Assembly: GCF_021696945.1 (NCBI RefSeq)
Contig: NZ_JACYHE010000006.1
Span: 81,963-145,962 of the forward strand
Direction: 5' to 3'
Source: Streptomyces sp. JJ36
GTDB lineage: Bacteria > Actinomycetota > Actinomycetes > Streptomycetales > Streptomycetaceae
Length of the DNA: 64,000 bases
The notes under the pieces are model-generated. The model worked only from the letters and a program-made list of their open reading frames with translations, was not told the DNA's origin and ran no database searches. Below, in pieces: positions 26,759-35,735 of this stretch. Position numbers and translations under genes: made by a program. How positions within the stretch are numbered: the first letter of the stretch is position 1; each line of letters opens with the position of its first letter.

Positions 26759-27666
26759 GGCCGCTCCATCTCCTCGCTAACGAATCCGCGCAGCCAGGCG
26801 CGGAAGTCCGGACCCAGGTCCTCCCGTTCGCAGGCCAGCCGGACGATGGCGCGCAGGTAGTCGCCGCGGTCGCCGGTGTCGTAGCGGCGGCCGCGGAAGA
26901 CCACGCCGTGCACCGGGCCGCCCAGCGAGGGGTCGGAGGCCAGCGCCTGCAGGGCGTCGGTGAGCTGGATCTCGCCGCCCCGGCCGGGCTCGGTCTTGCG
27001 CAGCACGTCGAAGACGGCCGGGTCCAGCACATAGCGCCCGATGATCGCGAGGTTGCTGGGGGCCTCCGCGGCCGACGGCTTCTCGACCAGGTCGGAGACG
27101 GTGACGACGTCGTCCTGGTCGGTCGGGGTGGCGGCGGCGCACCCGTAGAGGTGGATGGTGGCCGGGTCGACCTCCATCAGCGCGATGACGCTGCCGCCGC
27201 GCTCCTCCTGCACGGCGGTCATCCGGGCGAGCAGCGGGTCGCGGGGGTCGATCAGGTCGTCGCCGAGCAGCACGGCGAACGGCTGGTCGCCCACGTGGGG
27301 CGCGGCGCAGAGCACCGCGTGCCCGAGGCCGCGCGGGTCGCCCTGCCGCACGTAGTGCATGGTGGCCAGGTCGCTGGACTCCTGCACGCGGGTCAGCTTG
27401 GTGGCGTCGCCCTTGCTGCGCAGGACCTCTTCGAGCTCGTAGTTGCGGTCGAAGTGGTCCTCGAGCGGGCGCTTGTTCCGGCCTGTCACCATCAGTACGT
27501 CGGAGAGGCCGGCGGTGACGGCCTCCTCGACCACGTACTGGATCGCCGGCTTGTCGACGACCGGGAGCATCTCCTTCGGGGTGGCCTTGGTCGCGGGGAG
27601 GAAGCGGGTGCCCAGGCCCGCGGCCGGGATGACAGCCTTGCTGATCCTGTCACGTGAGGTAGTCAT
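26755..27666 (-). CDS. galU: UTP-glucose-1-phosphate uridylyltransferase GalU
   Basis: The product has 303 residues and makes UDP-glucose for envelope polysaccharides and trehalose. The nucleotide-binding front AAGLGTRFLPATKATPKEML is intact, as are FAVLLGDDLI, LVEKPS and GRRYDTGDRGDYLRA. The length is normal. The ATG at 27666 gives the usual MTTSRDRISKAVIPAAG start; an ATG at 27678 is in frame. It heads the operon that runs to sepX and is divergent from the cyclo-ligase gene with 45 bases between. Confidence 0.96.
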   Translation of the reverse strand: MTTSRDRISKAVIPAAGLGTRFLPATKATPKEMLPVVDKPAIQYVVEEAVTAGLSDVLMVTGRNKRPLEDHFDRNYELEEVLRSKGDATKLTRVQESSDLATMHYVRQGDPRGLGHAVLCAAPHVGDQPFAVLLGDDLIDPRDPLLARMTAVQEERGGSVIALMEVDPATIHLYGCAAATPTDQDDVVTVSDLVEKPSAAEAPSNLAIIGRYVLDPAVFDVLRKTEPGRGGEIQLTDALQALASDPSLGGPVHGVVFRGRRYDTGDRGDYLRAIVRLACEREDLGPDFRAWLRGFVSEEMERP

Positions 27667-27711
27667 GGCCAGCACCATAACGGGTGCGTATGAGCAGAAG
27701 ATGAGGTTCTG

Positions 27712-28311
27712 GTGGTGGGCGGTGTCGACACGGGCAAGTCGGGTCTGCGGCGTGACCTGCTGGCGGGGCGCTCCCGGCTGACGACGGACGCGGTCCGGGA
27801 GAGCGCCGGGGTGCTGGCGCGCCGGGCACTGGAGCTGCCGGAGCTGGCGGGGGCGCGCACCGTGGCGGCGTACGTCTCGGTGGGCCGCGAGCCGGGCACC
27901 CGGCCCCTGCTGGACGCACTGTACGCCAGGGGTGTGCGGGTGCTGCTGCCGGTGCTCCTGCCGGACAACGACCTGGACTGGGGCCGGTACGGGGGGCCGG
28001 ACACGCTGGTCCGCGCCCGGCTCGGGCTGCTGGAACCGGCCGGGCCGCCGCTGGGACCGGACGCGGTGACGGAGGCGGACGCGGTGCTGCTGCCGGGCCT
28101 GGCGGTGGACGCCCGGGGCAGGCGGCTGGGGCGCGGCGGCGGCAGCTACGACCGGGTGCTGGCCCGGCTGTCCGCGGCGGGCGTGGAGCCGGCGCTCATC
28201 GTGCTGCTGCACGACACGGAAGTGCTGACGCAGGTGCCGGTCGAGCCGCACGACCGGCCGGTGGCCGCGGCGGTCACGCCCTCGGGCGTGCACCGCTTCC
28301 GGGACTCCTAG
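27712..28311 (+). CDS. 5-formyltetrahydrofolate cyclo-ligase
   Basis: The product has 199 residues. It converts 5-formyl-THF to 5,10-methenyl-THF with ATP. Visible are the basic N-terminus GKSGLRRDLLAGR, VAAYVSVGREPGTRPLLDAL and the P-loop-like RLGRGGGSYDRVLARL near residue 140, followed by LLHDTEVL. The start at a GTG follows ATGAGG. Its place divergent from galU is typical of actinobacteria. Confidence 0.93.
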   Translation: MVGGVDTGKSGLRRDLLAGRSRLTTDAVRESAGVLARRALELPELAGARTVAAYVSVGREPGTRPLLDALYARGVRVLLPVLLPDNDLDWGRYGGPDTLVRARLGLLEPAGPPLGPDAVTEADAVLLPGLAVDARGRRLGRGGGSYDRVLARLSAAGVEPALIVLLHDTEVLTQVPVEPHDRPVAAAVTPSGVHRFRDS

Positions 28312-28578
28312 CCCGCCACCCCGGCCCGCCCGCACCCCGCGGACCCGGCACAGCACGCAGGACCGCGGGGTCCCCGGCGACGGCCGAGCGGCGACGCGGA
28401 GCGCGGCTCCTCGACGGTGCGGCGGGACCCGCCGGACGGCGGTGCTCACCGCCGTCCGCGCGCAGGGGCAGGCGGCCTGCGCCCTCCCGGAACGGACGGG
28501 TCCGCAGGCGCGCGGCGGCCGGGCCGGCCGCCGGGCTGATGACACCGGCGAGGGCGGCCCCGCCCGCGGGGGCGGATG

Positions 28579-31284
28579 CTACGGCGTGAGCGCCATCGTG
28601 TCCTCGGTGGCCTCCTGCACCGCCTGCTCGCTGAACGCCCACGGAAGCTGTTCCCCGTCGGCCCACATCTCGGCCTGGTCGACGTAGTTCGGGTGGTAGC
28701 TGTGGCCGGAGGCTCCGGTGAGGTTGATCCAGCTCGACTGGTCGAAGTCGTCCAGGCTGACCACCATGCGCATCGAGGGCACCCAGGAGACGTCGTAGCC
28801 GCCGGAGGCGTTCCAGCCGGTGGCGTTGACGGCGGCCTCGCCGCCGCCGAGGTCCCACGGACCGCGGTTCAGCAGCCACTGGACAAAGCCCGGGCCCTCG
28901 GTGCCGAGCGTCTGGTTCTGCAGCATCAGCCGGTGCAGGCGGCCCCAGCTCCAGGTGTCGATGTCCTTGCCGAGCTCCGCGGTGAGTTCCCAGCGGGCGT
29001 CCTTGAGGGCGTGGGCGAGCAGTTCGTCGCGGTTCCGGTCGCCGTGCTGCGCCTTGCTGCCGGAGGTCTTCCACCAGTGGCTGCCGGGCTCGTCCAGCAG
29101 CCCGCGCACCACCTCGAACCAGCGGTCGCCGCCGTCCGGCTGGGCGGAGTCCGGGTCCCGCTTGCCGCACTCGCGGACCAGCTTCGCGTCGCCGTCGAGG
29201 TCCTCCAGGGGTGCGGACTCGTCGGCGGGCGGCACCCAGAGGCAGTCGCCCTCGACCCGGACCTCCTTGGGCAGCTTGTCTCCGAAGGCGAGCATCAGGA
29301 CGTTCCGCCAGACGGCGTTGAAGTAGGCGGCGGCGGCGGAGTCGGCGTCCTGGCTGTAGTCCCAGCCGCGGAGCAGCTCCTGCGCCTCGCGGACATAGGG
29401 GTCCTTGACGTCGATCTTCAGCAGGTAGGGGACGAGCAGCTTGGCGATCTCGCTGCTGTTGTCGAGCTGCATGGTCTGCATGTCCTTGGTGGAGACCTTG
29501 CCGCCGTCCTCGAGCTTCGACCTCAGGAGGTCGTGGATGCGCTGGCTGCGGGCGCCGTAGCCCCAGTCCTCGGTCAGCAGGTACGGGTACTTCCGCTGGT
29601 CGATGACGGCCTGGTTGGCGGTGACGATGTAGCCGCGCTCCGGGTTGTACTCCCAGGGGAGGGCCTCCTGGGGGATGTAGCCGGTCCAGCGGTAGTCGGA
29701 GTCCCAGCCGGGCGCGGGGTAGCGTCCGTCGCCCTTGCCGCGGACGGGGATCTTCCCGGGCGCCTGGTAGCCGATGTTGCCCTCGGTGTCGGCGTAGAGG
29801 AGGTTCTGCGAGGGCACCTCGAACTTCCGGGCGGCGGCGCGGAACTCCTCGAAGTCCGAGGCGGTGTTCAGCGCGAAGACGGCGTCCATGGAGCGGCCCG
29901 GGGTGAGCGCCGTCCAGCGCAGCGAGACGGCGTAGCCGTCGCCGCGGTCGGGGGCGGCGGACCGGACGGGTGCCTCCTCGCCGACGTCGGCGGCCTCGGA
30001 GCTGCGGTCGGAGATGAGCGGGCCGTTCCCGGTGGCGCGTACGGTGATCTCCCGGTCACGGCCGCCGGCGACCTTGATCAGCTCCTTGCGGGTGGTGAAC
30101 GCGTGGCGCTCGCCGTCCCGGACGTACTGGCCGTCCTCGATCTTCTCCAGGTAGAGGTCGGTGACGTCCGCGCCGAGGTTGGTGAACCCCCAGGCGATGT
30201 CCTGGTTGTGCCCGATGACCACGCCGGGCATCCCGGCGAAGGTGAACCCGGCGACGTCGAAGGCGCAGTCCTTGCTCACGCTCCGGCAGTGCAGGCCCAT
30301 CTGGGACCAGACCGACGGGAGCGTCGGCGCGAGGTGCGGGTCGTTGGCGAGCATCGGCTTGCCGGTGGTGGTGTACTCGCCGGAGACGACCCAGGAGTTG
30401 GAGCCGATGCCGCTGCCGTTGGGGCCGAGCAGGGCGGGCACCTCGTCGAGCACCTCGGCCAGCGATCCGAGCTGGGTGCGGGCGCCCTGCACGGCCTGCT
30501 CGACGCCGGGCGTGGTGCTGGTCCCGGTGGAGACGCCGCCGGCCGGCTCGTACTCCTCGGTGGCCTCGTCGACGGAACCGGCCTCGACGATGGGCTCGTT
30601 GCGCTCGTACGGGTAGGGCGGGTAGAGCGCCTCGATGTCCTCCTCGGAGAGCCGGCTGCTCATCAGGGCGCGGTCGATCTCGTCCTCCATGTTGCCGCGC
30701 AGGTCCCACGCCATGGCCTTGAGCCAGGCCACGGAGTCGACGGGGTCCCAGGGCTCCGGCTCGTAGTCGTACTTGAGGTCGAGCGCGGCGTACTCGACGG
30801 AGAGCTCGGAGCCCTGGTGGTCGCGGAGGTAGGCGTTGACCCCGGCGGCGTACGCCTTCAGGTACCGCTTGGTGGCGGGGGCGAGCCGGGCGTACTCCCG
30901 CTCGGCGACCTCCCGCCAGCCCAGGGTGCGCAGGAACGCGTCCGTCTCCACCTGGCTTTCGCCGAACATCTCGGAGAGCCGGCCGGAGGTGGTGTGCCGC
31001 CGCACGTCCATCTGCCAGAAGCGGTCCTGGGCGTGGACGTAGCCCTGAGCCAGGAAGAGGTCGCGGGAGTCGTCGGCGTAGAGCTGCGGGATGCCGTGTG
31101 CGTCCCGCTTCACGGTGACCGGGGCGGACAGGCCCTCGATCTTGAGCGAACCGGTGGTCTGCGGGAAGGAGTCGCGGACCGTGCCGATGCTCCAGAAGGT
31201 GCCGTAGCCGATGCCCCCCACCAGCAGCAGCACGACTGCGATCACGAGGAGACGGGCGCGTCGTGAGGTCTTCTTGGCGGGCAT
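28579..31284 (-). CDS. Penicillin acylase family protein (N-terminal nucleophile hydrolase), membrane-anchored
   Basis: The product has 901 residues. A basic N-terminus and one helix (LLVIAVVLLLVGGIGYGTFW, about 11-30) act as anchor or signal. The alpha-chain part (FLAQGYVHAQDRFWQMDVRR) precedes the autocleavage site GIGSNSWVVSG, where the Ser of SNSW becomes the N-terminal nucleophile. The beta chain holds NDPHL and the late Asn motifs. Members hydrolyse amides such as beta-lactams or acyl-homoserine lactones; the substrate here is unknown. ATG 31284 has AAGGA upstream. Confidence 0.93.
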   Translation of the reverse strand: MPAKKTSRRARLLVIAVVLLLVGGIGYGTFWSIGTVRDSFPQTTGSLKIEGLSAPVTVKRDAHGIPQLYADDSRDLFLAQGYVHAQDRFWQMDVRRHTTSGRLSEMFGESQVETDAFLRTLGWREVAEREYARLAPATKRYLKAYAAGVNAYLRDHQGSELSVEYAALDLKYDYEPEPWDPVDSVAWLKAMAWDLRGNMEDEIDRALMSSRLSEEDIEALYPPYPYERNEPIVEAGSVDEATEEYEPAGGVSTGTSTTPGVEQAVQGARTQLGSLAEVLDEVPALLGPNGSGIGSNSWVVSGEYTTTGKPMLANDPHLAPTLPSVWSQMGLHCRSVSKDCAFDVAGFTFAGMPGVVIGHNQDIAWGFTNLGADVTDLYLEKIEDGQYVRDGERHAFTTRKELIKVAGGRDREITVRATGNGPLISDRSSEAADVGEEAPVRSAAPDRGDGYAVSLRWTALTPGRSMDAVFALNTASDFEEFRAAARKFEVPSQNLLYADTEGNIGYQAPGKIPVRGKGDGRYPAPGWDSDYRWTGYIPQEALPWEYNPERGYIVTANQAVIDQRKYPYLLTEDWGYGARSQRIHDLLRSKLEDGGKVSTKDMQTMQLDNSSEIAKLLVPYLLKIDVKDPYVREAQELLRGWDYSQDADSAAAAYFNAVWRNVLMLAFGDKLPKEVRVEGDCLWVPPADESAPLEDLDGDAKLVRECGKRDPDSAQPDGGDRWFEVVRGLLDEPGSHWWKTSGSKAQHGDRNRDELLAHALKDARWELTAELGKDIDTWSWGRLHRLMLQNQTLGTEGPGFVQWLLNRGPWDLGGGEAAVNATGWNASGGYDVSWVPSMRMVVSLDDFDQSSWINLTGASGHSYHPNYVDQAEMWADGEQLPWAFSEQAVQEATEDTMALTP

Positions 31285-31569
31285 CGCTGTCCTTCGAGGG
31301 GCAGGGTGGTCCTGGCTGCTGGAGCAACCATAGGCCGACCCGGTGACAGTCCCGACAGGGAGTCGGGGAGTTGGGCGCCCGACGGGTTCGCGCGTCCGCA
31401 TCGTGGCGGCGGCGTGGCGGCGGCGAGACGGCGGCGTGGTGACGGTGTGAGGAGAGAGGCGGACGGTGCGGACGGCGCCGGGCGTCCGGTCACCCCGGGG
31501 AATCCGGGGCGAAGAGTCATGCGATGGTAAATTGTTAGCTATGCGAACGAACTACGGGAGGAGCGGCCC

Positions 31570-33078
31570 CTGACTGTCGACCGGCTCAACCAGATCATGC
31601 TCCTCGGCTCCGTGGTGCTGCTCGTCGCGATGGTGGCGGTGCGGCTCTCGACCCGCACGGGCCTGCCGAGCCTGCTGCTCTACCTCGGGATCGGCGTCCT
31701 CATCGGCCAGGACGGCCTCGGCCTCGACTTCGACGACGCCGAACTGACCCAGGTCCTCGGCTATGCGGCGCTGGTGATGATCCTCGCCGAGGGCGGGCTG
31801 GGCACCAGCTGGCGGGAGATCCGCCGCGCGGTCCCGGCCGCCGCCTCGCTGGCCACCGTCGGTGTCGGGGTGAGCGTCGGTATCGTCGCGACTGCGGCGC
31901 ACTACCTGATCGGCCTGGAGTGGACCACGGCGCTCATCATGGGCGCGGTCGTCTCCTCCACCGACGCCGCCGCGGTCTTCTCGGTGCTGCGCAAGGTCCC
32001 GCTGCCGCAGCGGCTCACCGGCACCCTGGAGGCCGAGTCGGGCTTCAACGACGCCCCGGTGGTGATCCTCGTCGTCGCGCTCTCCGCGACCGAGCACGAG
32101 CCGAAGAGCTGGTACGTCCTGGTCGGCATGATCCTGCTGCAGTTGCTCATCGGCCTGGCGGCCGGGCTGCTGGTCGGCCGGCTCGGCGCCTTCGCACTGC
32201 GCCGCGTCGCGCTGCCCGCCTCCGGGCTCTACCCGATCGCCGTGCTCGCCCTGTGCGTGCTGGCGTACGCGGGCGGCGCGCTGGCGCAGGGCAGCGGCTT
32301 CCTCGCGGTGTACGTCTGCGCGGTGGTCCTCGGCAACGCCCGGCTGCCGCACCGCCCGGCCGTGCGCGGCTTCGCCGACGGACTGGCCTGGCTGGCGCAG
32401 ATCGGCCTCTTCGTCCTGCTCGGGCTGCTGGTGACCCCGCACGAACTGGTGGACGACCTGGTGCCCGCGATCCTCGTCGGGCTCGCGCTGACACTGGTGG
32501 CCCGGCCGGTGTCCGTGGTGGTGAGCCTGCTGCCCTTCCGGCAGCCGTGGCGGGAGCAGGCGCTGCTGTCCTGGGCCGGGCTGCGCGGCGCGGTGCCCAT
32601 CGTGCTGGCGACCATCCCCATGGTGTCGCAGGTGCAGGGCAGCGAGCGGATCTTCAACCTGGTCTTCGTGCTGGTGGTGCTCTTCACCCTCGCCCAGGGG
32701 CCCACCCTCCCCTGGCTCGCCCGCCGGCTGCGACTGGGCGACCCGGAGGCCGCGCGGGACGTGGACATCGAGTCGGCACCGCTGGAGCGGCTCCGCGGTC
32801 ATCTGCTGTCGGTCTCCATCCCGGAGCGGTCCCGGATGCACGGCGTGGAGATCACGGAACTGCGGCTCCCGGCAGGCGCCGCGGTCACCCTGGTCGTACG
32901 GGAGGGGTCCAGCTTCGTACCGCTGCCCTCGACGGTGCTGCGGCGCGGGGACGACCTGCTGGTGGTGGCCACGGACGAGGTCCGGGACGCGACGGAGCGG
33001 CGCCTGATCGCGGTCGGCCGGGGCGGCAAGCTGGCGGGCTGGCTGGGCGGCACCGGGGCCACGGCCACCCCGCGCTGA
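31570..33078 (+). CDS. Potassium/proton antiporter, CPA family with C-terminal RCK-type domain
   Basis: The product has 502 residues. About twelve membrane helices hold the family motifs GGLGTSWREIRRA, SSTDAAAVFSVLRK and EAESGFNDAPVVI with the transport acids. A cytoplasmic TrkA-C-like domain (about 400-480, MHGVEITELRLPAGAAVTLV) probably senses nucleotide or ion. The listed start is a CTG at 31570 because GGGAGGAG lies seven bases before it. The first ATG (31597) lies inside the first helix region and has no ribosome site. The gene is divergent from the penicillin acylase gene. Confidence 0.9.
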   Translation: MTVDRLNQIMLLGSVVLLVAMVAVRLSTRTGLPSLLLYLGIGVLIGQDGLGLDFDDAELTQVLGYAALVMILAEGGLGTSWREIRRAVPAAASLATVGVGVSVGIVATAAHYLIGLEWTTALIMGAVVSSTDAAAVFSVLRKVPLPQRLTGTLEAESGFNDAPVVILVVALSATEHEPKSWYVLVGMILLQLLIGLAAGLLVGRLGAFALRRVALPASGLYPIAVLALCVLAYAGGALAQGSGFLAVYVCAVVLGNARLPHRPAVRGFADGLAWLAQIGLFVLLGLLVTPHELVDDLVPAILVGLALTLVARPVSVVVSLLPFRQPWREQALLSWAGLRGAVPIVLATIPMVSQVQGSERIFNLVFVLVVLFTLAQGPTLPWLARRLRLGDPEAARDVDIESAPLERLRGHLLSVSIPERSRMHGVEITELRLPAGAAVTLVVREGSSFVPLPSTVLRRGDDLLVVATDEVRDATERRLIAVGRGGKLAGWLGGTGATATPR

Positions 33079-33184
33079 GCGGACGGCACGGCACGGGCCC
33101 GGGGTGCGCCCTCGGTGTGATCCGTGCCGGAGTGTGCCGGGCCCGGTGGACTCTGCCGCGGAAATACTGCACGATGGAGCGTCG

Positions 33185-33211
33185 TTAGCACTCCATAAGG
33201 AAGAGTGCCAG
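33185..33211 (+). promoter_or_regulatory. CIRCE-like operator (HrcA site) before fmdB
   Basis: TTAGCACTC at 33185-33193, exactly nine bases, then GAGTGCCAG at 33203-33211. The HrcA operator is TTAGCACTC-N9-GAGTGCTAA, so the left arm is perfect and the right arm matches 6 of 9. It ends just before the ribosome site, where a repressor would block the start of transcription. Confidence 0.65.
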
Positions 33212-33221
33212 GAGGAAAGTC

Positions 33222-33605
33222 GTGCCGACCTATCAGTACCAGTGCACCCAGTGCGGCGAGGGCCTCGAGGTGGTGCAGAAGTTCACCGACGACTCGCTGA
33301 CCGACTGCCCGAGCTGCGAGGGCCGCCTGAAGAAGGTCTTCTCGGCCGTCGGGATCGTCTTCAAGGGCTCCGGGTTCTACCGGAACGACAGCCGGAGCGG
33401 CTCGTCCTCCTCGTCCTCGGGGGCGTCCAACGGCTCCGCGAACGGTTCCTCCAACGGCTCGTCCTCCTCGGAGAGCGCCTCGTCGGGGTCCACCTCCTCG
33501 TCCGAGGGGTCCTCGGGCTCGGGGTCCTCCGGCTCCTCGGGATCGTCCGGCTCCTCCGGGTCGGACAGCGGCGCCAAGAGCACCGCGGGCAGCTCGGCGG
33601 CCTGA
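33222..33605 (+). CDS. FmdB-family zinc-ribbon protein with Ser/Gly tail
   Basis: The product has 127 residues. The first 55 residues are the FmdB domain: MPTYQYQCTQCGEGLEVVQK with one CxxC pair and CPSCEGRLKKVFS with the other, forming a zinc ribbon. From about residue 58 the chain is almost only Ser, Gly, Ala and Asn, a disordered tail common in actinobacterial homologues. The start is GTG with AGGAGG nine bases upstream. A CIRCE-like operator ends ten bases before the gene. The role of FmdB proteins is not settled. Confidence 0.92.
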   Translation: MPTYQYQCTQCGEGLEVVQKFTDDSLTDCPSCEGRLKKVFSAVGIVFKGSGFYRNDSRSGSSSSSSGASNGSANGSSNGSSSSESASSGSTSSSEGSSGSGSSGSSGSSGSSGSDSGAKSTAGSSAA

Positions 33606-33628
33606 CGCCGGACACCCGCAGCACGGGC

Positions 33629-33646
33629 GGGCCCCTCAGGGGGCCC
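33629..33646 (+). terminator. Hairpin after fmdB
   Basis: GGGCCCC at 33629-33635 pairs with GGGGCCC at 33640-33646 around a four-base loop, 24 bases after the fmdB stop. It is short but purely G:C. Confidence 0.45.
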
Positions 33647-33749
33647 CGCCGGCTCCCCGGACCGTGCCCTGCCGCCCTCCCGGGCGGCGGAAGCACCCGC
33701 CCTCGGCGCCACGGGCCGCCCGCCCCGCACCACCCCTTAGGGTGAGCGC

Positions 33750-34580
33750 ATGAGCGCACAGGCAGAGATCGGCGTGATCGGCGGCTCCGGCTTCTACTCC
33801 TTCCTCGACGACGTGACCGAGATCACCGTCGAGACCCCCTACGGTCAGCCGAGCGACTCGCTCTTCCTCGGCGAGATCGGCGGCCGCCGCGTCGCCTTCC
33901 TGCCCCGGCACGGCCGCAAGCACCACCTGCCGCCGCACCGCATCAACTACCGGGCCAACCTGTGGGCCCTCCGTGCGGCCGGGGTGCGGCAGATCCTGGC
34001 ACCGTGCGCCGTCGGCGGCCTGCGGCCCGAGTTCGGACCGGGCACCCTGCTCGTCCCCGACCAGCTCGTGGACCGTACGAAGAGCCGTCCGCAGACGTAC
34101 TACGACGGCGAGCCGATGACCGACGGCTCGCAGCCGAACGTGATCCATGTGTCCTTCGCCGACCCCTACTGCCCCGACGGCCGGCGCGCCTCCCTGGCCG
34201 CGGCGCGCGGCCGCTCCTGGGAGCCGGTGGACGGCGGCACGCTGTGCGTCGTGGAGGGACCGCGCTTCTCCACCCGCGCCGAGTCGCAGTGGCATGCCGC
34301 ACAGGGCTGGTCGGTGGTCGGGATGACCGGGCACCCGGAGGCGGTGCTCGCCCGCGAACTCGCCCTCTGCTACTCCTCGCTCTGCCTGGTCACGGATCTG
34401 GACGCGGGCGCCGAGGCCGGCGAGGGCGTCTCCCACGAGGAGGTCCTGGCCTTCTTCGGGCAGAACGTGGGACGGCTCCGCGAAGTGATCTTCGACGCCG
34501 TCACGCACCTTCCCGAGCAGCGCGACTGCGCGTGCCCGGGTGCACTGGACGGACTCGACCCGGGCATCGAACTCCCCTGA
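33750..34580 (+). CDS. mtnP: S-methyl-5'-thioadenosine phosphorylase (MtnP/MTAP)
   Basis: The product has 276 residues. It splits methylthioadenosine into adenine and methylthioribose-1-phosphate for methionine salvage. The purine phosphorylase family II motifs are clear: IGVIGGSGFYSFLDD at the N-terminus, phosphate-binding FLPRHGRKHHLPPHRINYRA, and the nucleoside-site segments VVEGPRFSTRAES, VGMTGHPEAVLARE and LVTDLDAG. Some homologues prefer inosine-type substrates, which cannot be excluded. Confidence 0.93.
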   Translation: MSAQAEIGVIGGSGFYSFLDDVTEITVETPYGQPSDSLFLGEIGGRRVAFLPRHGRKHHLPPHRINYRANLWALRAAGVRQILAPCAVGGLRPEFGPGTLLVPDQLVDRTKSRPQTYYDGEPMTDGSQPNVIHVSFADPYCPDGRRASLAAARGRSWEPVDGGTLCVVEGPRFSTRAESQWHAAQGWSVVGMTGHPEAVLARELALCYSSLCLVTDLDAGAEAGEGVSHEEVLAFFGQNVGRLREVIFDAVTHLPEQRDCACPGALDGLDPGIELP

Positions 34581-34697
34581 AGGGTGACCGAGTTCTCCAC
34601 AACCGCGGAGTGATCCACAGGCTCCGGCGCGCTCCGCGGAAACCGTGCAGGCTGGGGGTCCGAAGACCGGCATCCCTCATGCCAGGCGGTGATCGTC

Positions 34698-35444
34698 ATG
34701 TCGCAGGACTCCCTCGTCGGTGCCCGTAGGGGCGCGGCCACGCCCCGGACGGCCGGAGCCGTCGTCCCGCCCGAGGGCACGGTGCCGCGCACGCCGGTGC
34801 CCGGCTTCCCGCCGATCCGCGCCGGAGGCGGCCGCCTCCGGTTACGGCCCCCGCGCGCCCTGCGCGGCCACCGGCGTGCGGGCGCGCTGTGCCTGGCGAT
34901 GGCCGCCGCCGCCTGCGGCGTCACGGCGCTGAGCGTGCCGGGCGAGACGGGCCCGGACGCCACGGCGGCCGCCCGGGCCCGGGCATCCGGCGGCGGAGGC
35001 GGGGGGCCGGACGGCGGCACGGACGGGAGCACGAAGCGTGGCGCTGAGGGTGTCCCGCCGGGGGCCGCGGCACCGGGCGCGGAGCAGGTGGCGGCGCCCG
35101 TGCGGATCGCCGACGCGGCCGCCGTACGGCTGCTGCGGCCCGGGGACCGGGTGGACGTGGTGGCCGGGTCCGCCGGAGACGCCGGACACGCATCCTCCGG
35201 CGCCGCCCGGGTGCTGGCCCGCGGGGCACGGGTGGCAGAGGTGCCGGAGCCCGGGGGCGGGACCGCGGCGGGGGCGCACGGTCCGGCGGGTCCGGCCTAC
35301 GGTGGCCCGGCCGGGCACGCGGAAGCCGTCGCGGGCGCCGGGTCCGGCGGGGCGCTGGTGGTCCTCCGGGTGCCGCGGAAGACGGCCCGGGAGCTGGTCG
35401 GTGCGGCCGCCTCGGGCACGCCGCTGGGGGTGGCGCTGTGCTGA
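34698..35444 (+). CDS. RcpC/CpaB-like SAF-domain protein
   Basis: The product has 248 residues. A basic, Pro-rich N-terminus precedes one membrane helix (GALCLAMAAAACGVTALSV, about 60-78), then a Gly/Asp-rich linker. A C-terminal RcpC-like domain follows (VRIADAAAVRLLRPGDRVDV ... ALVVLRVPRKTARELVGAAA). Such domains occur in Flp-pilus assembly proteins. No pilus gene is near, and stand-alone copies are common in Streptomyces. The ATG 34698 has AGGCGG upstream; an in-frame GTG is at 34689. Confidence 0.75.
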   Translation: MSQDSLVGARRGAATPRTAGAVVPPEGTVPRTPVPGFPPIRAGGGRLRLRPPRALRGHRRAGALCLAMAAAACGVTALSVPGETGPDATAAARARASGGGGGGPDGGTDGSTKRGAEGVPPGAAAPGAEQVAAPVRIADAAAVRLLRPGDRVDVVAGSAGDAGHASSGAARVLARGARVAEVPEPGGGTAAGAHGPAGPAYGGPAGHAEAVAGAGSGGALVVLRVPRKTARELVGAAASGTPLGVALC

Positions 35445-35475
35445 CCGCGTGGTTCCGCCGCCTGACGGCGGCGGC

Positions 35476-35658
35476 TCAGAGGTGGTGCGGGGGCTTCTCG
35501 TCCAGGAAGCGGGCCAGGTCGGCGGCGCCGCCGGTGCGCGGGCGGTCGCCCCAGCCCTCGTCGGTGTCGTCCGCGGCCGGCCGGCTCAGCGGGTCGTCGA
35601 AGACCAGCGCGGAGGGGCCTTCGGACTCCGGCGGGCCGGGGTGCGGCGTGGTGGTCAT
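35476..35658 (-). CDS. 60-residue conserved hypothetical protein
   Basis: A short acidic protein with the segments SALVFDDPLSRP, DEGWGDRPR and a C-terminal DLARFLDEKPPHHL. I believe closely similar small proteins occur widely in Streptomyces at this place, which supports the call. No function is known. It starts at an ATG 68 bases from the divergent peptidase gene. Confidence 0.65.
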   Translation of the reverse strand: MTTTPHPGPPESEGPSALVFDDPLSRPAADDTDEGWGDRPRTGGAADLARFLDEKPPHHL

Positions 35659-35735
35659 GGCTCCAGGGTACGGGCCGCCCGGTGGCCGCCGGTCCGGCCC
35701 CCGGGCCGGTGCCGCGCCTGGTATCCATGGGCTCC

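Noticed and set aside
28576..31266. 896-codon open frame opposite the penicillin acylase gene
   Set aside because: It is a mirror of the acylase codon bias, with no recognisable family and no promoter or ribosome site.
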